From Dipteris shenzhenensis (taxonomy: Eukaryota; Polypodiophyta; Polypodiopsida; Gleicheniales): 64,000 bases of DNA. The stretch lies in the NCBI GenBank assembly GCA_047967505.1, contig CM106538.1. One strand, written 5' to 3'. Below the pieces are notes generated by a model. That model had not been told where the DNA came from. It was given only the letters and a program-made list of their open reading frames with translations, and made no database searches. This document shows, one piece after another, positions 22,594-34,383 of this stretch. A program made the translations under genes and the position numbers. Within the stretch, counting starts at the first letter, position 1; each line of letters begins with the position of its first letter.

Positions 22594-25074
22594 CACAAGC
22601 CTTAATAGCTTCGTTCAATAGTAGCTCCAACAAGATGCTATGGCTCCTTCTACATGCTTGATGTTTACACATCATGTTGATAGCCATTGTTCGAGCTTGT
22701 GACCTAGTCATACCACTTCCATTCATGAATAGTCTACAGCTCCAAGTTTGCTCTCCTTCAATCGGGCTCCCACAAGCCCTTGTCGGACGTTGTTCATCAC
22801 TTGCTGTCTGATCAGTCTTGCTTTCTTTTTGGCAAACCTAGGTTCATCCATGTGTGTTCATCTAGAGCTTAGGCCATGAGCTCTCTGCTTCTATACAAGT
22901 TCATCGCTCGACCTCATGATCTTCTTGCTCATGCTTTCTTTACAACAAATCCCATCAAGCTACTTAAGCCACTTACGAGATTTTGTAATCTACTTTTTTT
23001 AAGCAACCATTCCCATGTTTTTCTTCTTTTTCACCTTTCTCAGCTCCTACTATTACATATTGTGGCCTTCTACGTAGGATTCTCTCATATCTTGTGTGCT
23101 CGGCCATTCTTCAGCTTGGTGGCAACCTCTAGCGCACCTTCACTTGGAGTTCTTTTTTTCTTGACCTTTTTTGCCTCCTTTAAATCGTCCTCACGATACC
23201 CAAAACAAGTTCAAAGGGAATATTCTGCCACCATCGATGAGTCCTTTGACAAGAATCTTGACCTTAGTGATTCTGAATTTGTCAAGATGGACCACACTAG
23301 TCGCTATCATCATGTATGTCCCACTTCTCCTTCGTTGTCGCCTTGTTGTTATTGTTGGCCCTTAATTCATTAGTTAAAAGGTTAAACCACAGATACACCT
23401 TGCAACATGCCATGCATATTAATGGCAATACTCGCTTCTAGATGGCTTTGCACTTTCTTACCCTTCTAGTTTTTGTGAAAGATTCCTCTCGGTTTTTTGC
23501 CATGTTTTGCGAATGTCCAAAGTTGAGGTGGAGATATGCATGTGTGAACAGGGCACAAAATTTGAAAAGTTTCATGAAAGTTGCCAACCATCCTCTATTC
23601 TTTCAACACTTGTTGGTTTACTAGTCACGTACATGATTAACACACATTTTGGCTTTTCTCAATGCACCTTAGTTTTTATTTATGGGTCCATCATGCTCTT
23701 GATTTGATCTTTTTTCAGCACTATGTTGACTGAACTATAATGTTGACTTGCAGTAAAAGGATGTGTTGATGAGTAAGGGGGCTTCAAGATAGTGTATCCA
23801 TATCATAGTGTGATTTTTTCTTTTTGTCAGCAGTGTAGGCTTTCTTCTGGTATGAATTGTAGATTCCTATGCGGTATGCATATACTATGAATGAAAATTA
23901 GTATGTGTTGAATTCAACATGCTATAAACCCAAGGAAGGGCATGTTACTTGGTCTTATAATTTTTGGAGACATGCCGACTCTCCGCCCACACGAATGTGT
24001 CGTTATGTGCTCAATGCAAAGTGCTATGTTCAAAGTGCAAAATGCTTTCCAATTGTCTAACACAACATCTACTCTCATTTTTAATATTCGATTTCAAAGC
24101 TCACTTTTGCAAGGTGGTATATGCTAACTGTGAATTGATATGTGCCCAAGGAAGGGCACACTCCTTGGTCTTATAATTTTTGTAGAGTAAGAATGCCAAA
24201 TCTCCTTTTCAATATTGATAGAGCTGCTTCTTGGATCTAGTTTTTAAAAAAATCTCCAAAACCATTTTTAAATTGCCAGCACATAGGGCATCTCAGGGCT
24301 GTATCTTGGTCACCCCGTATGGGGGCATTGTTGGCACTTTCAATTTTAGTACAATGCCCCAAAAAACACAACGGTTTTATAATCTATAATAGTGTTCATG
24401 GGGAGAACTTCTAAGCTATATACAATGAACCTGCACCATTTTCATTTTCACCTGTAAAAAAGGTTTTTTGGATTTTGTAAAATCTACCAAATTTAGGCAA
24501 TTTGGTTATACTTTAGCTTTAAAATCTGCAAGTTCTCAAGAGAAACCTTGAAATTTTGGAAACCCCTGGTTTTGTAATTTGTTGAGAAAAATATTTTCTT
24601 TGAACATCGACCTATAGCTATATCTATATCAATAATTTGTTGAAAAAAAATGTTGCCTGTGAACATTGATATATATCTATATCTATACTATCAATAATAG
24701 ATGATGTTCTCTCTCTACAACTAGACATTCTCTCTTTACACATGTCATCTTTAGAAAGCTTCCACTATGAGTTCTTAAAAAAATAAAGTGGCAAAGGTTT
24801 CTAGAACTCCTTGCGCCCCTGCTAATTAATGCCCCAACGATCTCCCATCCCTCCTTCCCTCTCTTAAGTACCCCTCTCACAAGTTGATAGATGCACTCTT
24901 GCAAAGATCTTTGATGAGAACCACAATGGGAAAATAAAAAACAAGAGCTTGCCAAGATTTTTGAGAAACTTTACATTTATAAAGACAAAACAAACCATTC
25001 ATCACTACTAGATTCCCCACAACTCAAAGACATTTCATTTAACAGTTGTGCCCTAGCAATGCGTGGATGTCCTA
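22594..25074. other. No gene recognised; minor direct repeats
   Basis: Short frames in this AT-rich stretch (22876-23373 and others) show no domain or splice context. Two direct repeats were seen. CCCAAGGAAGGGCA with TTGGTCTTATAATTTTT occurs at about 23931-23970 and 24148-24185. An AATTTGTTGA(G/A)AAAAA unit of about 60 bp is tandem at 24577-24690. Confidence 0.5.
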
Positions 25075-25434
25075 CTAAATGAAGGATGGGAATGCCCCGA
25101 ATTCAACTTGAGTATCTAAGTCGGGATCGATACCGGTGAACACGTCTCTGAACAAGGTTCTAGCATCGTGCCAGATGTGTTCGAAGAAAGGAATAAGAGA
25201 AGGTGTGGCATGAACAAAAGTGAACCGACCTTGACTACTACTACAAAAGACACCGTTAGATTTCAAAGTGGCATGATTAAATTCAGAGATCTCGCCGACA
25301 CATCTAGCATATTGCTTCACCATAGCGGGGTCGCTGAAACTAGTCCCATCTAGTTCACCACCATAAGATTCGATAGTTACACCTACTTGTTCGACACTGT
25401 ATTTTGATTCTGCTCGTCTGAATGGAACATTCAC
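25075..25434 (-). CDS. Unrecognised 119-codon open frame
   Basis: An uninterrupted frame on the minus strand ends with TAG at 25075-25077. It contains [19 protein letters not shown] near its start and [19 protein letters not shown] at its end. Codons remain open upstream of the GTG chosen by length ([12 protein letters not shown]), so the true start is unknown and there may be an upstream exon. Composition looks more protein-like than that of neighbouring frames. I recognise no family. It could be an exon of a decayed gene or part of an unrecognised retroelement. Confidence 0.3.
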   Translation of the reverse strand: MNVPFRRAESKYSVEQVGVTIESYGGELDGTSFSDPAMVKQYARCVGEISEFNHATLKSNGVFCSSSQGRFTFVHATPSLIPFFEHIWHDARTLFRDVFTGIDPDLDTQVEFGAFPSFI

Positions 25435-25544
25435 ACTGTAGATGCCTTCCCTGTATCTTTGAAAATGGGCTTACGATGCGCAAGTAACTCATGACCTTCC
25501 AATTCCTTGGAGACGGCATGCCCTAACCAGCAGACAGCTAGTGC

Positions 25545-25880
25545 ACAAAGGCATGATAATCATCTAAAGTACGCCTTGCCATTTGATTTGATATGTAACA
25601 TGACTCCATTTGGACTTGTAAATCAAAACATACAGGGATGTGAAAATGTCATCTTTTGGGCCAAAATAGGGAGCGCATTAATGCGCTCCCTATTTTGGCC
25701 CAAAAGAGGACATTTTCACATCCCTGTATTTTTGCAAGATGTCAATATTTGATTGTTTTGGCCCAAAAGATGAGTTTTATCATCCTTGCATCTTTTGATT
25801 GTCAAATATAAATGGCATAATGTTACATATCAAACCAAATGACAAGGCATGATTTAGATGAATATCATGCCTTTTTGCAC
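25545..25880. mobile_element. Foldback (hairpin) element with 98-bp palindrome
   Basis: The outer arms pair GCATGATAATCATCTAAA (left) with the complement of TTTAGATGAATATCATGCC (right), and also CATTTG.TTTGATATGTAACAT on each side. At the centre is a 98-bp palindrome (25631-25728). Its arms are 49 bp with a single mismatch seen, centred on GCGCATTAATGCGC. A third copy of the arm word TTTTGGCCCAAAAGATGAG lies in the right arm (about 25760). No coding capacity. Confidence 0.85.
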
Positions 25881-25964
25881 CATCTAAAAAAATTGCGTGC
25901 ATCAGAATATGAGTTTTGTGAAATTCTGTTCAATTTCTTGCACCAAATTTAAAGCAAGGTTTCC

Positions 25965-26035
25965 CATAATAGGGAGCGAGAAGACATTGTCTATTTTGGC
26001 CAAAAAAAACCAAATTTTAACATCCTTTACCTTTT
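25965..26035. repeat. Degraded fragment of the same hairpin family
   Basis: ATAGGGAGCGAGAAGACATT followed by TATTTTGGCCAAAAAAAACC and ACATCCTTTACC repeats the core words of the palindrome at 25631-25728 in degraded form. Confidence 0.55.
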
Positions 26036-26704
26036 AATTGCACTCTGGGAATCACTGCTCATAAACCCATAAAGCATGTGTTTGAAATTACCCCTATTCT
26101 TGCATTTTTACATTTTCTCATGTAAATAAACAAACCCCTGTACATGTTTACATTTTCAATCCTCAAATTGTGGCACTCTTTCATAAATTTACACATATAA
26201 ATTACATTAAGTTGATATTTTATAAATCCCCTCATGCATATAAATAGCATGCAAGTCCCCCCACTAAAAAATACCCCTCAATGCACTAAAGTGCTATGTT
26301 ACCTGTTTATGAGTGACTCCCTGAGGTAATTGCCAAACCAAAATGCGGTCATGTTACAATAGTCCTTAACTTTAGACTAAATTTCAAGAAATGTGACACA
26401 TAGCCACCCTTTTGAATAATTTCTACTTCAAGCAATTATTATATATAAAACTTAGATTCTTTCTTTGCTTGCTTGATTTTCCAACCACTTCAACTAATTG
26501 TTGCACTTGCTTTTTTGGGCTCACTCGCTTTTTCTCGCTCGCTCTATTGACTACCTCCAGGCGGTGCAGGAAGGCTCTGGACACTTTAATTTTTCACTTG
26601 TGCCACCTTAATCGATCATGCCACCCTCCCATTAATTGGGATTTTATTTTTGGGAACGTTAGGGCTCCTATTAGATTTTATTATGTAAATAAGTATGTGT
26701 TACA

Positions 26705-26752
26705 CGTGCACACACACACACACACACACGTGTATGTGTGTGTGTGTGTAAG
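26705..26752. repeat. CA/TG microsatellite, self-complementary
   Basis: A (CA)n run is followed by CGTGTATG and a (TG)n run, so the tract can fold on itself. Bases 25881-26704 around it are AT-rich with no recognised gene. Confidence 0.85.
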
Positions 26753-27601
26753 TGTAAGTATTTCAACACAAAATAGGGGTGAAGAGGTGTTGTACTTTGT
26801 CTCTAAACTTAAATAAAGCATAGGGAATTTCCACGTCTATTTCACAAACATTCAATATATTAACATGAGAGAGAGACCAAGAAAAAAAATATTATATTAC
26901 TCTATGAGATTTAGATACTTGTATTCAGATTTTACTTCATCACTGAGACCTTTTGATCCTTACACTAAAATTGACATACTTCAATGAGGTTTTAAAAACT
27001 CAACCTACAAAAAGTTAAAGATAAGCACAATAGCTTCATTAGTAGTGTATCATTGCATACAGCTACACAATAAGCTCATTTCTGTTGAGCCTACCGATTT
27101 GAGTATTAGTCACTATCTTTTAATTAAAGGCCTCTCACTTATTGTCATTTTATCAAATGGAAGAGTGTCAAGAATTGGTATTGGAATTGAAGTAACTAGC
27201 ACACGTATAGTAGAGTTCCCGATGTTGTTGCTTGTTGAGACATTGAGTTATTTCTTTTAGATTCAATTCCTAAATCATTGATTGTAGTATGTCACGTCCT
27301 GGCATTGACCTATTTTGCCTCTCATTCATCCCAAAAGATAGTATATCATCTTTGCAAAGATTGCTTAAATTGGGCATAAAAAGCTCAATGGACATGTAAT
27401 TAAGCTTGTATAGTGCCCATACAATGACAATAAGTCTACACAATTTTTATTATCATGGAGGTATCCAAGATTTCATAAGACTAAACAACAATGTTATTAT
27501 AATTAATGTTGTTGATGAGTAGTGTATAATCAAGGAGCAAATTGGATCATATATTTAAGATTGTCGATTCAGCTCCTCTCATATTTCTATTAATTAACAT
27601 C
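26753..27601. other. No gene recognised
   Basis: AT-rich, with short frames only (27045-27260). No repeat or splice structure was noted. Confidence 0.5.
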
Positions 27602-27975
27602 TACACTCCCCCCCCCCTCCCCCACATTCCCCAATTAACCTATGCCCCCCCCCCAAAATTAGCCCTCTCTCCCTGCTCCCCTATTCCCACTCGTCCTTCT
27701 TCTTCTTCTCCCCCTCCTCCTATGCTCCCTCCTTCTCCCCATCCTCCTTCCTTCTTCCCTTCTTCTCCCTACTTCGTCCCTCCTGCGCTCTTGCTCTTCA
27801 CCACTCCTTTTCCTCCCCTCCTTCCTGCGCTCCCTACTTCTTCCCACTCCTTCTCCCCCTCCTCCTTCCTACACTCCCTGCTACCTCCTTCACACTCTCC
27901 CTCCCCCCCCCTCCTTGTTTTAGGAGGGCTTCACAGCCCCCTTGTTATACTCTATTGTCCCCCTCCCCCTCTCCT
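27602..27975. repeat. 370-bp homopyrimidine-rich tract
   Basis: The plus strand is almost only C and T (CCCCTCC, CTTCTTCTTCTCC and similar words), with few purines. The proline/serine-rich frame at 27542-27982 and its arginine-rich complement come from this composition and are not called as genes. Confidence 0.9.
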
Positions 27976-29490
27976 CTTATAATAAGCAACCGTAGAACAT
28001 TCTCGATTTGGTGCTTCTCGAGAATCCAGCCGATTGATTCATCTCTGGCATCTGGCCCCTCCCTCTGTGCATTAATTATTTAATAAGCCCGCTTCTACCT
28101 ACAGAACCCTACTGCAAAGCTTAGGTTAATTCACCATTCTCCTAGCTCCACGTGACAACTAATTTATTATTCCTTTTTCAATCTAGGGGGCCCTATTGGA
28201 GTGATTTTTAGTAATAATTTTAGTGTGATCTTTGGTAACAAATTTGATGTGATTTTCTTCATGCGATCCCTTTCTAAAATTGTCTACTTCCTCACATTCA
28301 TCAAATGTTTCAATTGGATGATGTGGATCTACGCTCTATCAAAGAAGTCTAGGGCTTCTACAAGTTCAGGGGATGAAGGGTGAAGCAAGAATGTGAGATC
28401 GAGAAGAAGATGAAGACACTTCATAGTAATAGCGAAGGGAAGTTAACATCAACAAATAGAGTTAATAGATGTTATAGGGAAAATGGGAATCAAATGACAG
28501 TTAACCATGGTCTGAATGTCCTAGCAAAACGGGGTTGCAGAATGGGAGAAATGGAGGGTAGTGGAGGTAGGATGAGTATCTTGAGAGAAAGAATCGTTAA
28601 CAGTCATTACACGTAGATGCAGCCAACATTATTGTACATGTGTTGAATCAAACACAGAGAAGGCAATCAGAGGGAAGGCACCTTTGGGGGTGGATTCCTA
28701 AAACAATCCCATCATCAAGCATATTTGTGTATATGGTTTTGAGGCATGGTGGGTCCATGTACATAGAGACATAGAGACATGGTGGGTCCATGTACATAGA
28801 GACATTTAGACTAAGCTAGATTGAAGTATTTAAACATATTTCATACACATACTCAACACATGGTTTAAGAATTCGATTGTAGACATTATACATCACATAG
28901 AACATTCAAATTAGATAGATACTAGTTACCATTTTAATGCTTCTAGTTACTATTTTGCATTCAAGTTGCAACCATGTAAGATTTGGGATGTATTCTAAGA
29001 GATGGACTTTCAAGATAGTGGAGTGTTCCCAACATTCAATGTAGACCCAAAACCAAGTCTAGTACCAAAATTAGAATCTAGGATTTGGTGATAGAGAGTT
29101 AAAGTTGAATCCCAACTTAGAGAATGGAGAAATTCTTCATGAAAGAGAAGAGGGAACCGCTTTGATGTGTGAAGGCATTAAAATACTTTAGGAATGTTGG
29201 CATCCTAGAGAATAGCTCTAAGGGGGGTACAGAGGTCAAGGAAACATTGAGATGTGCCTATAGTGAACTACCATCTAATGGATTGTCAAGTTGATCAAAG
29301 AGATGATATCTTTTTAAAAAAGAAAGGACAATCTATATTGGTAATCTGATATGGAAATAACAAGGCACACTCTATAATAAACCTATTATTTCTCTCTATA
29401 ACTTTATTTTTCTCTCTATTCTAGGAGTGTATCTACCATATGTGAAGGAGCTACATTTAAATTCTAATATTATCTTCGCATAAAAAAATT
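27976..29490. other. No gene recognised; one 33-bp tandem duplication
   Basis: CATGGTGGGTCCATGTACAT followed by AGAGACAT is repeated in tandem at about 28746-28806. The frames at 28201-28616 show no recognisable product. Confidence 0.5.
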
Positions 29491-29880
29491 ATATTATCCT
29501 TGATTGTCACATCAACAAAGTTGATGTACTTACCAATATTTTTTCCCATAAAGCTACTTTGAATTTTTTGAACAAATTTTTGATGGAGCCATTTAAAAAT
29601 TACCCTGATGTCATCTTGGAGAAGTCATCAATGAAACTGATGAAGTGTTAGGCATTATTTGAATATCTAAATGGATGGTCTAAAGACTATTTAAATTCCT
29701 AAACCATGAAGTGGGAAATGGTCGTTGCCGTTGCTTATCCATGTATCACAATTTGTAAATATCTCTTTTAGAATATACTTGTACACATTTAAGATCTAGA
29801 GAGAGATTAAGCTTTGGAAATTAAAGCTTTCAAAATTTATGCCATAAAGTGTTGAAATGTGAATCATTATTTTGACAATG
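29490..29880 (-). pseudogene. Copia pre-integrase/integrase relic
   Basis: On the minus strand from about 29880 down. A GAG-pre-integrase-like stretch (LWHKF, LSLDLKCVQVYSKRDIYK) is followed by KQRQRPFPTSWFRN and then the integrase core HFISFIDDFSKMTSG (about 29590-29640) and KNLFKKFKVALWEK. These match the usual copia order, including the catalytic FIDD. Stops and frameshifts are common. Nothing certain is recognisable beyond about 29490, and no LTR was assigned. Confidence 0.7.
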
Positions 29881-31513
29881 AGAAACCAATCCTCATTTAA
29901 TTTGAAATGATAGTGAAGGGAATTTAAACACTCTGCTAACCTTAGCACCTTCTACAAAATTGGAAACATGGCATTATCAAGCTCCATGACAATGCATTAA
30001 TACTTGTTGGGCTTAAGTTCCATATATTTTTGAAATTATTTGAACTTGAAGTAGATGTCAAGCCATTTAAGGAACATAAAATGGAGGGTAGTTGTCTAGA
30101 GGACTCATTTGGGCCAGTCCCATAGGGAGTTTGAGAGATACCCATTCATTTGGCATCTAAACATGCGGGACCAAGAGGGACTCATGCTGGGGCAAGGGGT
30201 ACATATTGGTTGGACACAGTGGGACAATTGGTGAGCTAGGCCTTTTGGGACCTAGTGGTACCTTCTCATGGAGGTAAAGTCATGACAGTAGGCACACTCT
30301 CATTTGAGGGGGGCAGGCACCTGGACGGTAGAGATTGATGCAGTAATCCCCACAGCATGGTTGGAGGTATTGCATAGAGCCTCAAACCTCCACCACTAGT
30401 ATGGGCAATTTTCAAGGACCGGGGTGCCCCTTAAGACACAGTCTTAACAATAGTCTCTTGGCTCCTACTATTGTAGGCTTTATAGCATGGGGCCCATGGG
30501 CTTTCTTTAGCCTAAAATTGTGAGGAACCTTGAGAATAACAAGCTTTTGGATTCTTCAATTGGCATAAGGTCAAAGGAGTAGACCACTTTGGCAAGGATT
30601 GACACATTGACCCGGTTTCTAGTCTTAGTAAGGCAAGAGGAGGCGAGGTGGTGCCCTTGGTTATAGGAGGGCTAGCCTCTTTACAAGATTCAATGGGATA
30701 TGGGTGAGAGATTATGGCCCATTTGTATAGGATGCTCGGATAGAGTCCCTTGTTCTCATACATGACTCGTATAGGGCAGTTGGAGTCGAAAACTTGGTCC
30801 CCCTCAACAGAGCAGCATTGGTTGGAATAGCAGGTTCTCTCCATTTTCGTTAACCTTTGGACCACCCTTAGGCCTTAAAAGATATCTTATTGCTTCTATA
30901 TCGTGGCTCATGGAGGCATGCCCATGGACTAATGAATGGAGCAGATGCTGCAAGATGGAAGATGCCACTATTGCATAGATAGTGTATCCCAAATTGTCTA
31001 TGGGGCAACCCAGCATCGCAAAGGATCTAGATGGGAGTGCCCTTCAGTTTGTGGCCAACATTTAGAGGATGCATTATGACTTCAATTATGGGATAAGCTA
31101 TATGGTTCATGGAGTGAGGTCATCCCTTCTCCATTGGCCTAGCCTACAAGATATAGGGCTAGCAAGCAAGTTTTCAAGATAGAAGCATATGATGCGATGC
31201 CCACTTCTTGCCTATTCCCCTCGCCTTTGCCAGAGGATAGTGTTTGGGAGATGGTGTCCAACGTCGCAGCGTAGAAATCTAGGATGCCTACTACAATTTT
31301 GTGATGGGAGGCCATAAAGCCCCTAACAACTACCCTTGTTGCCATCTAGCGAGACATCATCTACACCTTGTTGCCATCTAGGAGTGTGGCACTTCATGAA
31401 GATTCTAGAGTGGCCATCGAAAGATGAAAGCATTTCTACAAAGCTTGGCCTATAAGTATCTTTTATATCATTACCACAAGAGGTATTCAATGGATGCATA
31501 GACCTCCACCCTA
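29881..31513. other. No gene recognised
   Basis: Reverse frames at 30512-30865, 30804-31016 and 31139-31345 are open but carry no motif I can name. G/T-rich wording (GGGACC, TTGGG) suggests old repetitive DNA. No LTR or inverted repeat was found. Confidence 0.4.
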
Positions 31514-31518
31514 GTTAG

Positions 31519-31851
31519 TGAGAAAGATACGGATCGTGCTAAGCTTAGTCTACACCAAATCCTTGGGAGAACTAAGGAGGCTCAAAGTACACTAAACAAG
31601 ACATGAGAGGGAGACAGTAGGAGGCACACTCAATCTATTGCAATATGTGTACTTGAACAATACAAGGAGGCTTCTTATATAGAGAGATCCTTTAGAATAG
31701 TCAAACTTCCTCTAATCCACATATCATCTAGTGGTAGTCCTTGCTCCACATCTTCACATCATGTACTCCACATCCTTGGGTGGCTACTTTAATTCTTTCT
31801 ACACCATACCTTAGCCTCTAATTTATGTGCACATGGCATCATAGCTGAACA
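31519..31851 (-). repeat. Left LTR (3' LTR) of the gag-only element
   Basis: It runs TGAGAAAGATACGG to GCTGAACA on the plus strand. It matches 34053-34383 over its length, with scattered substitutions and a few short indels (shared words include TGGGTGGCTACTTT and CATATCA.CTAGTGGTAGTC). Confidence 0.9.
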
Positions 31852-31992
31852 CCTCCCCTTGGTGCCATGATCCATTGGCTACCGCAAGGTGGTGAGATGT
31901 GAGTTACTAATCCATCACCTCCCCTTAGTACATACCTTGCTACTTAAGGTGGTCAAGTGTGGTTTTTACATGTCAATACCTCCCCTGAGTGC
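31851..31992 (-). promoter_or_regulatory. Triplicated polypurine tract
   Basis: ACCTCCCCTTGGT at 31851, CACCTCCCCTTAGT at 31916 and TACCTCCCCTGAGT at 31977 are (minus strand) three AAGGGGAGGT-type tracts spaced about 61-66 bp. The first abuts the LTR and is the expected plus-strand primer. The other two are accompanied by repeated (A/G)GGTGGT(C/G)A words, which points to tandem duplication. Confidence 0.7.
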
Positions 31993-32130
31993 TTGCATGT
32001 CTACTTACAGGTGGTCAGGTTTGATTACAATAATATAGGCTAAAGGTGGCAAGGTTTTTGCTTCTCAGTACATGTTGTTGTTGTCATTTTGCTCATGGCA
32101 GCTTGATGACGACTCCACGTAGTTGACCTA

Positions 32131-33000
32131 CTAGATCTTCAATATGCAGTCTTCTTCTTTGTGTCCTAGCTTCTTGCAATGGTGACAATTTGGTTTGTTC
32201 TTCAATCTATAATCACTTTGATAATGACCCATTCTTTCACCAATGGTAACACTTTTCTAAACAATGCTTGTTCTTCATGATTGTTGCTGCATGTTGATGT
32301 AGATGTTGATGTCGATGCGTTCAACTCTCTTTATTTTTCAAGAAGAGATGATACACATTCCTCATAATTTGGATTTGGAAGATTCTTTAAGGTGGTTGTT
32401 AGTGCATTGTACTCTTTAGGCATGCTTTCAAGGAGGATTGCAAGTGCATCCTTTTCTCCTATTTTTGCATTTATGCCTTCTAACTAGGTCGTAATGCTTT
32501 TGATCTTTTGACAAATTGTGCCATGGATTCATTGAAGCTCATGTGCAAACCATAGAATTCAATCTTAAGATGAATTTCTTGGTTCTTTGATTTTGCACCA
32601 AACGCTGTGTTCAACTCATCCCATGCATCTTTGGCATGATTCTTAGAGTCAATGTGATGAATTTTGTTTGGACCCAAGTGCAAGTCAATGATAGGAGTAA
32701 TAGTGCTGCTTTGTATTTTTCTTTCCACGTTTCATTTTGTGCAGTGGGTGTCTTCTTTTACAATCTTCCAAAGCTTGTGATGCATCAAGAGATATCTCAT
32801 TTGTGTAGCCCATGTGGAATCCTTTCCAAGTAAACTTCTCAACAATTGGGGTATGTAATGCCATTACAAAGGTCTTACTAGTTGAAGAAACTTTCAAATC
32901 TACCAGTGTCCAATTGCATCAAAATTGACTTGACAAGCATGTAGAGCTTGAAAAGATGATCAGTTTATCTATTTGGAGCGAGTGCAAATTCTTTTTGGAT
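32131..33000 (-). pseudogene. Copia-type gag of the gag-only element
   Basis: Minus-strand reading. The N-terminal part is ISLDASQALEDCKRRHPLHK (about 32730-32800). A gag block follows, with HAKDAWDELNTAFG (about 32600-32640) and HLKIEFYGLHMSFNESM (about 32515-32570). Near the end is a degraded knuckle-like CYH, then a complete zinc knuckle CHHCKKLGHKEEDC (32146-32188) and a stop at 32131. The two main blocks overlap in different frames near 32690-32730, so at least one frameshift separates them. The family is clear from domain order and motifs. Confidence 0.75.
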
Positions 33001-34040
33001 TGCAAGTGATGGCTTGTCAAAGTTTTAAATCAAGAAATAGCCCTTAAAGATGTGGCATAGGGATTCACATGCAAAATACAAGTGTGCCTAGCAGGGGCTA
33101 TGTGCTTATGTGGCTAGCCTACTGATGTGGCATATTGACACGTGTCAAGATAAGCATATGTTCCATGTGGCACTCTACTAACCTCTGCATGGTTAACTAA
33201 GCCTTGAGAGTGATCATTCTATCTACCACGTGTCGCACATGGAGCAAGAGAGCTTGGAAATCTTGTCTGCAATCGAGATATCGAAGATGAAGGCAATGAT
33301 TGCATAGAGGTCCTTGCAGATTGAGATGCGTTCATCATTGGTGGCAGTACGATTGATGGAGAAAATGGAGTCGAAGCTCTTGTGGGTCATGTTGCTTGCA
33401 TGTGTGCAATCCGTCAGAGTGGCACTATCTGCCTAGTATATGTGCATGTTTTTGGTAACTATTGTAAGCCGTGGCTGTAGCTTCCCGAGCCTCATTCTTT
33501 GCTATGTTATTGGCTATTGCTACCTTCAAGTCATCTTGTATAGGGTGGCTTCTCGGTGCCTCTGTGAGTCGAATTTATCTCGTCTGTCAGCTCGTCAAGT
33601 TGGGTCGTCTTGCTTTTAGTCTTTCCCACTTGGTGTTGCTTGTGTCACGATTGCTTCTTTGGATGAAGCGTGACTCGCGATTGCTTCTTTGGATGAAGCA
33701 TGCCATTGTTGTTGTGGGATGCTTTGCTAGGTCGTGGTTCTCCTATCAGTGCATATCTTAACGAGCTCTACAAACTAGCAAGAGCAGATGTTGAAGATCC
33801 ATGCTCCATTCTTGGCTAATGTGTGTTGCCAATTGAAAGAAAGCTAGTTGGAGAATAGAGTAAAAGTCTCTTCCTCTCTCTCAATGGACTTATGTCAAAG
33901 GAAACATACCTCTCTATCTCAAGACCTCAATAAGGACGCTCTAGGAAGCGCATGCTCAAGATTTTCATCCCAAAGAACAAGAAGAACATGAGTAATCCTG
34001 ATGAAAAGACAATGAACTAAGCTATGAGGGCAAGACCTAA

Positions 34041-34052
34041 GCCCTAATACCA
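34041..34052 (-). promoter_or_regulatory. Degenerate tRNA-Met primer binding site
   Basis: On the minus strand TGGTATTAGGGC directly follows the LTR end, two or three changes from the canonical TGGTATCAGAGC. Confidence 0.75.
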
Positions 34053-34383
34053 GGAGAAAGATACGGATCATGCTAAGCTTAGTCTATAGTAGGTCATTAG
34101 AAGAACTAAGGAGGCTCAAAGTACTCTAAACAAGACATGAGAGAGAGACAGAAGTAGGCACACTCAATCTATTGCAATATGTGTACTTGAACAATACCAT
34201 ATATAGAGAGAGCCTTTAGAATAGTCAAACCATGTGGAATCCTCTGATCCACATATCACCTAGTGGTAGTCCTTGGTCCACATCTTCATATCATGTAGTC
34301 CACATCCTTGGGTGGCTACTTTGATTCTTTCTACACCATACCTTAGCCTCCAATTTATGTGCACATGGCACGATATTTGAATA
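34053..34383 (-). repeat. Right LTR (5' LTR) of the gag-only element
   Basis: The partner of 31519-31851. Its terminal dinucleotides have decayed (plus-strand start GG instead of TG, end TA instead of CA), but the GTTAG duplication begins immediately after 34383. Confidence 0.88.

Noticed and set aside
22876-23373. 165-codon hydrophobic frame
   Set aside because: T/C-rich AT-poor-stop composition gives Phe/Leu/Ser strings. No transmembrane family or splice evidence recognised.
27542-27982. 146-codon proline/serine-rich frame
   Set aside because: It arises from a homopyrimidine tract that lacks stop codons. There is no domain, and the complementary strand is equally open.
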